From the NCBI RefSeq assembly GCF_029784165.1, contig NC_073695.1, forward strand, positions 91,581,902-91,645,901: a DNA stretch of 64,000 bases, in the 5' to 3' direction. The stretch comes from Wyeomyia smithii (Eukaryota > Arthropoda > Insecta > Diptera > Culicidae). The notes below the pieces were generated by a model. It made no database searches. It worked only from the letters and a program-made list of their open reading frames with translations, and was not told where the DNA came from. Positions 45,521 to 56,180 of this stretch are shown here, one piece after another. The position numbers and the translations under genes were made by a program. Positions within the stretch are counted from its first letter, which is position 1, and the number at the start of each line of letters is the position of its first letter.

Positions 45521-47394
45521 AAGGGGTAATATCTACCAAAAATTTTTTTTATTGGCTTAAATCATGCTAAAACTATCCTATAATAAAAATCTACATCGAC
45601 CAAGTACTGATCTAAACTCCAAATTCGTTTAAATCAATTTTTACCAAACAACTTTCAGGCTCCAAAAAAACATTTTTCGTTTATTTTAGGGATGCTCGTT
45701 TTTGTTTTTAACTTCGAGGCTTTGTGAACTAGAAGAAGTTACCTATGATCGATATCGTGTTTCAAATTTGTAATATAGAAGTCGATGTATCAAGTTTCGA
45801 CCGTTACAGCGTCTCTACAGCACGTGTTTACTCACAAATTCCATTTGTTTAGTATTGCGATTCTTAAGATTTATAGCATTTTGAAACTTTAAACGCGTTT
45901 TTCTCAAAACCATGTTTTCAAAATCGGCGAGCAGTAACGTGTGAGGAAAAAAATCCGAACAACTTTTGAATTGGTCTACGATTTGGAAGTGCTGCACAAA
46001 TCGAAAAATCCTTTTCTACAAAATGAAGATCCACTTTTATATAACTGGTAACACGACTAGTCGATTCTGTCAAGTGACGATTAGTTGGGAAAAAAGGCGT
46101 GGTCGGAAGAAGATCGTCGTAAATTGATTTGCAATTTTTGTGAGCGAAATGAAAAAAAATCTTAAAGTGAAGTGTGCCACTATTCTAAAGATCTTGGATA
46201 TAGATAAAAACAGTTATATACATTATTGACAAACTCTTCGAGGATGAAAATACCTTCAAATAAAAATCTGGTTCCGGACGAAAATGCACTTTGCGAGAGT
46301 GCAAAATTCGAGCGAAATTAAGGGCGGAAACGACTGGTCGGTCGGCGTAATCATATCGTGAGCTGGGCAATAAATATTCGATTGATTCAAAAACGGTGAA
46401 CAAGTATCTGCATGAAATAGGCTTAAAACTTCAAATATAAGTACCATAAAAATTACAAAGTAGTGTTTTGGCTAGACCTTGCATTGGCAAACTATGGTAA
46501 TGCAACTTTAGCGAATTTGCGGCAAGGCAATATCGGGTTTATTCCGAAAGGAAACAATCCTCAAAATGTGCCACAGCTGCAGTCTATTGAAACTTTCTGA
46601 GCAAATTTGAAGCGAATGGTCTACCATAAAGGTTACAGAGCAAAAAGCGTCGATTGTTTGATAGAAAAATCAAGAAGGAGCTCAAAACAATTGAAACATC
46701 CGGAATTCAGGAAGCGATAAAGCAAGTACCCCAGAGGATCAGGAAATCAGTGCGATGTGGAGCTGAGTTTTTTCTATGAGGTTTGTAAATGAGTTACATT
46801 AGTTGAATGAACAAACAAGTATAGAAAAATAAGTTGCGCAAAATTTTAATTTGGAATTGAAAGTTTGTTAGGATTTTTTTCCTCATACGTTAGAACTGAA
46901 AAAGTTTACATCCGATTGACTTAAAATTTTAACTGTAGCTTCTTCATTAGACTATCTAGTGAAGTACACACGATTTTAGCGATTGATTAACAACAACTAA
47001 AGTTATAAACAATCAAAGTCAATTTTTTTGTCGAAACAGAACTTTTTTTTTCAAACCGTTGCCATTTTGCGAAGAAAAATTCTAAAAATATAATCATGTG
47101 TACTTCACTAGCGACAGTTATGTAGATAATGAAAAAAAATTTGTTTTGGTTATAGGTGGAGTTGGGCACGACTTCTACTGCTCGCCGCGGAAAAACTTTT
47201 AAAAAAGCGGTTCACGGCAATCGCTGCATAGCCGCCATTTTGTAACAAAAATAGAAATAAAAATATTTTTTCTATTCTGCAAGAGTAGCTCAATCCAATG
47301 ATATATTATTTACATACCTTACATCTCGAATGTTCTGTAAAAAAATTCATGAAAAAAGCCTTGTTTTTTAAGCATTTGGTAGATATTACCCCTT
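45521..47394 (+). mobile_element. Tc1/mariner-type transposon, both ends present, decayed
   Basis: Perfect inverted repeats AGGGGTAATATCTACCAAA at 45522-45540 and 47375-47393, bounded by TA. The 1.87-kb length is normal for the superfamily. It encloses a degraded transposase on the plus strand. Confidence 0.8.
46080..46790 (+). pseudogene. Tc1/mariner-type transposase, many stops
   Basis: The N-terminal part EEDRRKLICNFCERN and further helix-turn-helix-like sequence is broken by stops. The C-terminal part reads VVFWLDLALANYGNATLANL, RQGNIGFIPKGNNPQNVPQL, QSIETF, then MVYHKGYRAKSVDCLIEK. In the family this is the stretch around the second catalytic Asp (..FW.DLA.AHYA..T...L...I.FIPK..NPPN.PQ.RPIE.FW). 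The Asp in WLDLA is kept, the His that usually follows is replaced, and the E/D region after PQ is damaged. It cannot encode an active enzyme. Confidence 0.65.
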
Positions 47395-47619
47395 AAGAAA
47401 ATCCGTTGAAAACAAACCGACTTATAAGCATTTAAGAAGAAACAAATTTCTTCCTCTTTCCGCCTATAGATATTCATTTTACACCCTTATTGAGTGGGCT
47501 AAAGAAAGATATTATTCTAAGTCAAAAATTTGGCTTTATTTCACCACCCTGAACTTTTATTCAAATTTTTTGTTGAAATTTCCAATTTTCTTTTTAAAAA
47601 ACATCATTTGCAGACAGTT

Positions 47620-47830
47620 TTTCTATACAACCGACGGTTTCTAACCTACAATGCTTTGTAGAAAATCTACACCACAATACAATCGCCCTGTTAGAAAATT
47701 ACTTGAGTCTGAAAAATTCTTCCACCAGCGGAAAACACTTAGTTTGCTAAGCGAAATACGTGAGCAAAGTTTCATTCAAAAAAAAATGGTCGACGTTGGA
47801 CGATAGGCCATTATGGCCATGGTTTCGTTC
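47620..47830. repeat. dispersed repeat, second copy of the 32.6-kb repeat
   Basis: Direct match to 32505-32860 around CCAGCGGAAAA and TTTGCTAAG. It continues into GGCCATTATGGCCATGGTTTCG, itself a small palindrome. Confidence 0.5.
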
Positions 47831-48159
47831 TATATTTAAAATGTATAAAAATTTGTTCTTCTGGGAAAATTAGAAATAAATTTAACTCCATCCTACTACA
47901 AAAGTTGCCAAATGATATAAATTTTGCAGGCTTAAAATTAAAAATAAAACAAGGAATGCTATTTTTTAAAAATTTATTTTAAAAACTTTATATCACTATT
48001 GAAAAAAAAGTTTTTTCAACGAATATTTTTCCAAATTTAAAAACCCATATTATACTATTCGTTCATGTGCAGTGAAATTACAGTTGTTGAAATACAATTT
48101 TTTTAAAATTGCTGTTACGCCCTTCCAAAAAATAATAATTCCGAGCAGTTCCACAAAAA

Positions 48160-48760
48160 ATGCCCCAGATTTATAATTTTTTTATTTGTCCTATTTGACT
48201 TGGCTGAAACTTTGCATAGACGATTCTATGCGCAAAATATGCCATTTTGTGCTATTGGTTTAAATTTTTGGAATACGACTCATTTTTGCCAAGCTATTTA
48301 AAAATGCTATTTTGGTTAGGTATTAATGATTACAAATATTTTTAGGGCCAAAACGGTTTGTTTGATCGGTGTGCCGTTTTCGGCAAAGTTGTAGCTAATA
48401 ATTGTGTCTTTCCGACTTTGGATTTATATAATGTCTTCAGCAAAGTTGATGACAGTATGCTTTTCGTTATAGAAAAATACACACCATAAGAAGAAATTAT
48501 TTAAAATTATAACTTTTTTTAGTTTTTATCTCTTCAAGTTCGAACAAGCATCAATGTTTAGCTAACATTTTGTAGATTTTCTAAAAAAAGCAGATCTAAA
48601 AAAAGTGAAATTGTTTTTTTTAGGTTTTTCTTTTCATAAGAAATAGTTTTCCTTTTTCTTTCTCCATGATCATTGTTTAGCTAACATTTTGCAGTTTTTT
48701 CAAAAACAAATATTTTTCAAAAATGAGTTTTTTTAGATCATTAATTTTAAATTTGTTATT
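48160..48760. repeat. AT-rich repeats, including a two-unit repeat
   Basis: 48170-48480 contains phrases such as GACTTGGCTGAAACTTTGCATAGACG and CGGCAAAGTTGTAGC that I recognise as repetitive in mosquitoes. CATTGTTTAGCTAACATTTTG-like sequence near 48552 recurs near 48673. Confidence 0.4.
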
Positions 48761-49373
48761 TGATTATATTGTCGTTTAATTTTTAAAAGATTGGTCAAAA
48801 TTAAGAGAAACACACAGGGATAAAGAGACCTTATATAAACCTTCCATTTTAACTTATGTTCTTCACTAGTATTAACATATCCTCAGAAAGATGATGATTT
48901 TAGTGTTTTTGTCTTTCTGAATCATAAATTTTACCACAAGGAACTTTATGAATGCTGTCTTTTGCGAAATATTTCAAATTGACCACAATGACCGTGATTT
49001 TGTGGGATGCAAACATAAAATATGTTTCATACATGTAAATGGTGCATTTACTTTTTGAAAAAGAAATATCTCGGAGTTTTAAATATGAATGACCCAAAGC
49101 CACAAACTACTCCAGTATCCTACAGTTATCAGAAAGAAAAGTTTTCTAGAATTTGAGCAGACTTCACAAATCTTTTCAGTACTTGAGTATCAGAGCTGCT
49201 GTAAAAAAATATCGTATAACTTTCCCATGGGAAATTTGTTACCAGATTTCAAGTGTCACACGTGCAAAGAGGAGAGTATTCATATCCATCATAATTGTCC
49301 TACTTGTTATTATCTGACGACTGAAAAAAACCACCAGACTAATTGTGATAAAAGGCACTGATTCGTTATCCAC
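48761..49373. other. intergenic DNA, no gene recognised
   Basis: A short open frame at 49089-49361 has seven Cys (CHTCKEESIHIHHNCPTC) in a finger-like spacing, but it has no family match I can name and no clear context. I do not call it a gene. Confidence 0.3.
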
Positions 49374-50770
49374 GTGTCTCCGGCAACTTTTCATTGGCTT
49401 ACATGTCATCCGATACCAAGAATCCCAAATCCGGTTCCCACAGTGACACGTGACTCTAATTTCACACCATGCACTATCAACACTCCATTAAATGTCTATT
49501 AAACCGGAAGATCATCTTCATTCCTTCATTCGCTCAAAGTCCGAAAGTGCGCATACTCCCTCTTAACGCCGCACTCCAAGCCGACGCCTCCAGCACGGAA
49601 TTTGTTATTCTTTTCCCTTTTTAATGGCTGCCACGCGACTTCAACGCACTTGAAGCTGGTCAACCAACATCGGTTACGGGGCACGTGTCTTGAAGGCGAT
49701 TGGCGTGATATCTAACCGGCTGTTATTGTTTTCACTTTTTAACCATCATCATTATCATTCTGGTCGGTGTTGATTGAGAATTCATTATTCTATTAGCCAC
49801 TGAGCGCCACGTGGCAAGGCAAACGCAGCACTTGTGAGATACTGTTGCGTTTGCCTAACGGTTCGCTTCCGTTCTTCCGGTTGCTCCGTCCTGGCTGTTG
49901 CATTCGTATGCTGCCAGCAGCCGGATTGGTTTAAGGCGACAGGCGCACTTAATTGAGTTGTAAAAGAGCGTGAAATTTTCATTTCGATACGGTTTTGTAT
50001 TGGTCCTTTCCTGCAGTAGGGACGATGCATATTTAGACTTGGGTGTTTATGTTTGCTCTAGCAGGAGCTGATGATGTAACCAGGCGCGGTAATTAGATTA
50101 GGTTTTCGAATAACTGAGAGAGGATACTGCGTTTTGGAAATTTTTTGCCTGGTTTCAGGATATGAATTCCTTTGAGTTTTTTTTTTTTGCTCATTATTTA
50201 AATATATTTTACTAGAACATTTACTTTTATACATAGAATGTTTTATTATACTGAACTATTATTATAAAATAAATTTTCGAGAAAAATTTAATCCACCAAA
50301 TGTTATGCTATTGCTCCGATTCTGATCAGGAAGCATGGTGCTTTCCGATTTAATTTTCTAATTGTGCCCAGCAAACCACTAAGCAGATGAAAGGATACAC
50401 GCTTGTTGAGGTAATTTATTCATCACCGCTACATCCCTACACGTTGGAAGGAACATTCGGAATGCAATAAAGGAAAGTAGCTGAACCAATTTCACGCCAA
50501 ATCTGTTTGGAGAGATTTCCGCGTTTATGCACGTTTCGAAATGCAGTCTGAAGCGAAGAGAAAACGAACGACAAATTGAGTAAAAGAAAGACGACCATTC
50601 GTCACGAGGATATTGGTTACTAAGGGAGTTCTGCCGTTATATTTGGCTCGAGGCGCTTTTGGTTGAGAAACAAATTTGTCCTGGTAAGAGCAAATATCCG
50701 TCGGAAATCAAACAGGAGGTTGCGTGCTCGAAATCGAACGCAGAACCAAACATGAATGCAAACACACGTG
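49374..50770. promoter_or_regulatory. cluster of five CACGTG E-boxes
   Basis: CACGTG occurs at 49374, 49447, 49682, 49808 and 50765 in a repeat-free stretch. About 0.3 would be expected by chance in 1.4 kb of even composition. CACGTG is bound by CLOCK/CYCLE, Myc/Max and similar bHLH dimers. Target gene unknown. Confidence 0.3.
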
Positions 50771-51808
50771 GGTAATTATGTATACCTTATAGCTGTCACG
50801 CCGTTCGTAAATCCCTTTCAAGCCTGTCCTGCACCCTGATTTCGACGAGGAGACGAACTAACGAGGGATGCAATTGCCTTCGGCCATTAAAAGCTAATAT
50901 TATAGAATTTATTTCCAAATCAAATAAGCTAATGCGTACCTATTTGTTTATCTTGTTCATCTCCGCTGTAACGGTAGTTCCCTATGTCACTTTTTTTAGC
51001 CGTCGCAGTGGCTAGATGATTGAGGATTCTTCCGCCGTCGAACGTTCCCGTCGTGGTTCATAATATATTTGCTTAGAGGCAGGATCGCACATCACGTAAA
51101 ACGATTTATCGTTTGTTCAAAATTACCAGCAGCGCTGCGTTTCGTTAGAGTGTGTTTGATGATTGGATTAGTGGTCATGGCGTTCTAATGAAAACCAAAC
51201 GCCACAGGCATGCAATGTAGAAGCTGTGATCGTATAATATCTACGCTTTGTAATGTAGTTATAAGAGAGCTAATCACAGTAAACACTCGTCATTTTAGTT
51301 TCGGCATCACTGATAAAAATTGTTATTGACTTATATCAACTCTGGTAGACATCATTCAGTTAACTAGCTAATTAAAGACGCCAATATTCATTTAAAGGTG
51401 ATCATTGAAATGAAAATCAGCCCAGAAAAACTTGGAACTATCAGGGAATTTGATTTTATCTGGAAAACCCTGAAAATGTCAGGAAATTTACAAAACAATA
51501 AGCGAATTTTGCTTTTTAAATAGAATTTATTTCGCAATTTTAAAAATGGATTCAATCGGAATATAAAAAAGCTTTCGCAAAGAAAAACTGGTTAAATCCG
51601 TAAAGGTAGGCATGCAACAACATCAGTATTTAAATACTAATAAATATCAAACCCGACGATCTCTAGTAAAGAGATAGTCAGCCTTAATAATTGCACTGCC
51701 TTGGTATTGTCATGCTCGCCTCCGCTCACAACTGAATGAACTAGCAGGAAGATGCCAACTTGTGCGATCGGTTTGCACTGCGAAAATATAGTTTTACTTA
51801 CAAATATA
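50771..51808. other. intergenic DNA, no gene seen
   Basis: Nothing supported beyond a weak tRNA-like stretch near 51007-51065, which I rejected. Confidence 0.3.
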
Positions 51809-52023
51809 CAGTCGAATTTCGATTTTATCACGGTCGAAAAAACATCCTCCCGTAAATCCAACGAAGCTGTGGACTTTATGAAATGATAAATTTTAGTATT
51901 TTTCGTTAAATTTCACTGCTATGCAACAAAAAACACTAAACTCCATTATTTTCTCGAATCCAAAGTTTCGCTAGATTTACCGGAAAGTGTTTTTGTGGCC
52001 GTGATAAAATCGAAATTCCACTG
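51809..52023. mobile_element. pogo/Tigger-type MITE, 215 bp
   Basis: Inverted ends CAGTCGAATTTCGATTTTAT and, from the right, CAGTGGAATTTCGATTTTAT (one mismatch), continuing to CACGG. TA lies on both sides. CAGT-starting ends and TA targets are typical of pogo-group elements. Confidence 0.85.
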
Positions 52024-52324
52024 TATCTGTAAGAATGTCCGGCCATATCCATGTGCTTGGAAATGTTTCGTCTGCGTAAGAGAAATGATCGAAATGTATA
52101 GAAAAAGTATAAAGATATTCGACCTTCCCCTTTCTTAATCAAATAATAAAATATGGTGATATTTATGATTTTATAAATCTTTTATATTCAACATATCTTG
52201 GTTATTGCATTTCAGTTATATGAAAGCTATCAGCAATTAAATTATGACCCACTCAACTTCGGATATTATTTGTTTTATTTTCTGCAGAATTTAACCCAGT
52301 ATAAGTAAAAATCCTAGAAAAAAG

Positions 52325-55270
52325 GCCCGACGAAGAGATAGAAGCGTTTTACGCGCAGCTGAAGATAATCTACGACAGTTGCTGACATCGAAACATCCAG
52401 GTTGTCATCGTGAACATGAGCACTTAGATAAGAAGGGAAGAGATGTACCAACCAATAATCGACCCACACAGCCTGCACACCGAGATGAACGACAATGGTT
52501 AGCAATGCAATAACTTTGCAGCTTCCCGAGGGCAGGTAGTCCGAAGTACCTTCTTTTCCGCGAAAACATGCACAAAACCACTTGGAGATCACTTAACCAA
52601 CAAACTACCATTCTTCTCATACATCACCAACGTATGCACCAATCGTAGAGCGGATACCCACGGCAGAAGGGCTTGGCGCATCGCCTCTTTAGGACGGCTA
52701 GTGCAGGATTCGCATGGCTAACATCAAGCCGGCAACGATGATACATGGACACGGTGCTCCCACAGACCGTTATTATAAAAAAAATGCACCAAAGAATCTG
52801 AGTACACCATTCGATTCGTTCTGACGTCCAGAATCTATTGTCAAAATTTCAAAATCATCGTACGGTACATTTTTGAGTAATGCCCTTTTGAAGGTCGTTA
52901 AGTTAAAAAAAGTGATGTTAAAACGACGAAATACTCAATGTAAAGCACGTTTTTCAGCCACAGTTTTATGAAACAACTTCCAAAATAGTTTCCACACATT
53001 TCGAGTATTATATTTCAAGACATTTACAATTGGTGGAAAGATTTATTTGAAAATCCCACAGTACACAGTGGTCTAAATTCGAAAAATCGTGATCGTTCTA
53101 GATTTGACTATGTAAAAATGATTTTTTGTACTCAATGTCTTCAGTAAAATTGTTTCATAGAACAAGGCCTTACTTTTGGCGTTTTTGGTTTTTCGATCAA
53201 TCCACCTAACAGTTAGATAAAAAAAATATTTTTTCTAATTTTCAATGTACCGGATTGCTTCCTTCAGCAAAGTTATGGAAAATTTTAAAAGAATAACAAT
53301 TACTGAATACTGCGATGTCCTATCTGTACGTTGAACACGACAAAATAGAGTTTTTGTGGAACACCCCTCCTTAAAATCAGTTTTTTGTCTATAATTTCGT
53401 CTGTGATGGTCAAAACAATGCAAAATGTTCTAAGAATTTATGCATTCAACTAAGTTTTCCTCAAGACTTTGTAAAATTTATTGTTTTGACAATCACAGAA
53501 AAAATTATGGACAAAAAACAGATTTTAAGGAGGGGTGTTCCACAAAAAACTCTATTTTGTCGTGTTAAACGTAGAGAAAGGACATCGCAGTATTCAGCAA
53601 TTGTTTTTCTTTTAAAATTTTCCACAACTTTGCTGAAGGAAGCAATCCGGTGTATTGAAAATTAGAAAAAATATTTTTTTTATCTAACTGTTAGGTGGAT
53701 TGATCGAAAAACCAAAAACGCCAAAAGTAAGGCCTTGTTCTATGAAACAATTTTGCTGAAGACATTGAGTATATAAAATCAATTTTTCACATTTAAATCT
53801 AGAACGATCACGATTTTTCGAATTTAGACCACTGTGCACTGTGGGATTTTCGAATAAATCTTTCCACCAATTGTAAATGTCTTGAAATACAATACTTGAA
53901 ATGTGTGAAAACTATTTTGGATGTTGTTTAATAAAATTGTGGCTGAAAAACGTGCTTCACATTGAGTATTTTGTCGTTTCAATATCACTTTTTTGTACTT
54001 AACGGCCTTCAAAAGGGCATTACTCAAAAATGTACCGTACGATGATTTTGAAATTTCGACAAGAGATTCTGGACGTCATAACGAATCGAATGGTGTACTC
54101 AGATTCTTTGGTGCATTTTTTTTATAATAACGGTCTGTGGGAGCACCGTGTGGAATGAGCGGACCGACCGGCAGAAACGACTGTTGTGAAAGGAAATGCG
54201 AGGCAACGGTGAACGAGAAGAACCAGGCCAGTGCAAGTCTACGAAGGAGAATAAGGTCAAATACTACCGGGCACGGAACGACATGGTCACGATTCTCAGA
54301 TGAAAGAAGCGCCAGCAAGAGGATCGTGAACAAGAGAAACTCGATCAACTGTTGCGATACACGGAAGTTCTATGAGAAGGGTTAAACAGTCATGCTGCAA
54401 GAGGATGCCAGCGAGATGGTTGACAGGTGGAAGGAGTTGGACATCTAAACAGAACAGGAGCTTACTTAGGAGCACCAGCAGCAGATGACCAAGTACCAGC
54501 CTCCGATGTTTATCAAGTTCGTTGTGAGAATAAGAAACTGAAGAGCAACAAAGACGGATTGCCGAGCATGGTAGAGGGGCGCTGGCTAGGTGGAAAAGTT
54601 GCCAGACGAGTGGATGGAGGCTGTCGTCTACAAGCTGGACTACCGCAACTATCGCGGTATTTCGGTCATCAACGCCGCCTGGAAAATACTCTTGCATATC
54701 CTGTTCCTTCGTCTATCACCTTCAACCATTAGGCTCGTGAGCCAGTACCAAACGAATTTTATGGAAGCCCACGCCACCACAAACCAGAACTTTTCGATTC
54801 GACAGACCTCACAGCAATGTCGATACAAGGTGCCAATACGTCACATCTTTATTGACTTCGAGGCGGCCAACCGAGAACAGCTATGGCAGATCATGGACCA
54901 CATCGGATTCCCAGATAATCTAACGCGTTTCGGAGCTACTGTCGAGCCCCTGTGAATCGCGCGGAGGGTTAAGACAAGGTGATGGACTTTCCTGTTTGCG
55001 GAGGGCTGGCATCGACGAATTCATTTATTTATTTGTGGTCACTGGTGACCTCCGACAATACTACCAGCAAAGACACTTGAAGACGCTTTGTTCGAATCGA
55101 TCATGCCAACGCCCGATGTTGTTGCTGTGTAAACCCCAAATAAGACCGGTAGTCCTCTACGGAATCAAAACAACAACGCTTCTCGCGGGGGACTCACATG
55201 CCTGGAAAACTGGCAACACACAGTCTAGAATCGAGCAACATGGCGACAACTTCTTGAGTCAAGGTTGTTA
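52325..55270 (+). pseudogene. RTE-like relic (copy G), split by a foldback element
   Basis: 52325-52749 holds the endonuclease: FYAQLKIIYDSC, NIQVVIVNMS, MYQPIIDPHSLHTEMNDNG and FAASRGQVVRSTFFSAK. After the foldback, from 54151, the frame resumes NERTDRQKRLL. RT pieces follow in several frames: LDYRNYRGISVINAAWKIL, VPIRHIFIDFEAA (motif A), RGGLRQGDGLSC (motif B). The FADD motif C is deleted, and IRPVVLYG marks the thumb at about 55140. Joining 52749 to 54155 keeps the frame (DDTW-NERT), which supports the insertion model. Old and inactive. Confidence 0.7.
52750..54150. mobile_element. foldback element, CACGGTGCTCCC family, copy 3 (1.4 kb)
   Basis: Perfect ends CACGGTGCTCCCACAGACC and its inverse. 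Arms of about 490-520 bp; the core has a further inverted pair (GGAACACCCCTCCTTAAAATC near 53358 and its inverse near 53525). TGGA on both sides (52746-52749 and 54151-54154) is the 4-bp target duplication. Longest of the three copies; no coding capacity. Confidence 0.88.
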
Positions 55271-55822
55271 ATCGATAACTTATCGTAAACGCTGATAACG
55301 ATACTGTCTGCTATCGTTATCGACGATGACGCTAACGTCTTCAGACATTAGCGTCATTGCCAAGGACGATAGCTACTGGACGGTATCGAATCAATAACGT
55401 CTGAAAAACGAATTCGCAGTTTGTTTTTACTCCGACTGCTGTCTTGGATAGCAACACACACAAACCTGCATTTGGTTCAATAGCAACGGATAGGTTCGTT
55501 GCTATTGCATTGCCAAACTTATGAATTCGTTGCTACTCGAGAATTTTTCCTTCTTTGAGTTGTTATTTTCCAAAAGTAAATAGCAACGCTCGGTGCGGTT
55601 ATTTCGTTGGTTATCAAGCCAGCTTTAGCAACCGAAATATAGGCACTAGTGCATTTGCTCTGATAGACGTTAGTGAGCTGATAACGTCAGGTAAATATCG
55701 TTATCGTCGATAACGTTAATGTTTGAAGACGCAATCGTCATCGTCGATAACGATAGCAGACGTTATCGGTATCGACGATGACGATTATCGACGATAATTT
55801 ATCGTATTAACAAGCCTGTTCT
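55262..55822. mobile_element. palindromic element rich in GATAACG/ATCGTC motifs
   Basis: The left arm (AGGTTGTTAATCGATAACTT..., about 110 bp) is mirrored by the right arm ending TATTAACAAGCCTG. Both share TCTGCTATCGTTATCGACGA then TGACG and, further in, CGTCTTCA.ACATTA.CG. The middle contains a second palindrome of TAGCAACG/CGTTGCTA (55480-55610). No open frame. A non-coding foldback or MITE is the simplest reading. Confidence 0.65.
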
Positions 55823-55962
55823 TGACACAACACGAGCCAGCACGGTTCACGTCTGATTGATGAGGTAAATATTTAGAGAGAAGAACAATTTTTGTTATGA
55901 ACATTTTCGTTTTTTAATAAAAAAAATAGACCATCGCACGGTGACGTCACGCACCAGAGTTT

Positions 55963-56180
55963 GACAGCTACTGATAACTTTGTTTACCTTCGGGTGATGC
56001 AGTTTTGTTCTCAATTATAGCAGATGATTTCAATTCTGATCAAAATACCTTTTAAATGTTGTGCGTAAGGTGCCAGTACACTAAGAACAATTATAAATTG
56101 GGCAGCATTTCCACTACGCACACGATTGCGAGAAAAAGCACAAAATCCAAAACGTAAACAAAGTTACCATTACCTGTCAG
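55963..56180. repeat. MITE-like sequence with imperfect ends
   Basis: The left GACAGCTACTGATAACTTTG then TTTAC is mirrored by right GTAAACAAAGTTACC...CTGTC. About 218 bp, non-coding. Borders uncertain. Confidence 0.4.

Noticed and set aside
49089..49361. Cys-rich 90-residue frame with CHTCKEE...HHNCPTC
   Set aside because: Finger-like spacing, but a single short frame with no family match and no expression evidence.
51007..51065. tRNA-like stretch (GTGGCTAGATGATTGAGG then CGTGGTTCATAA)
   Set aside because: No acceptor stem can be paired and the B box is poor. It could be a SINE scrap at most.
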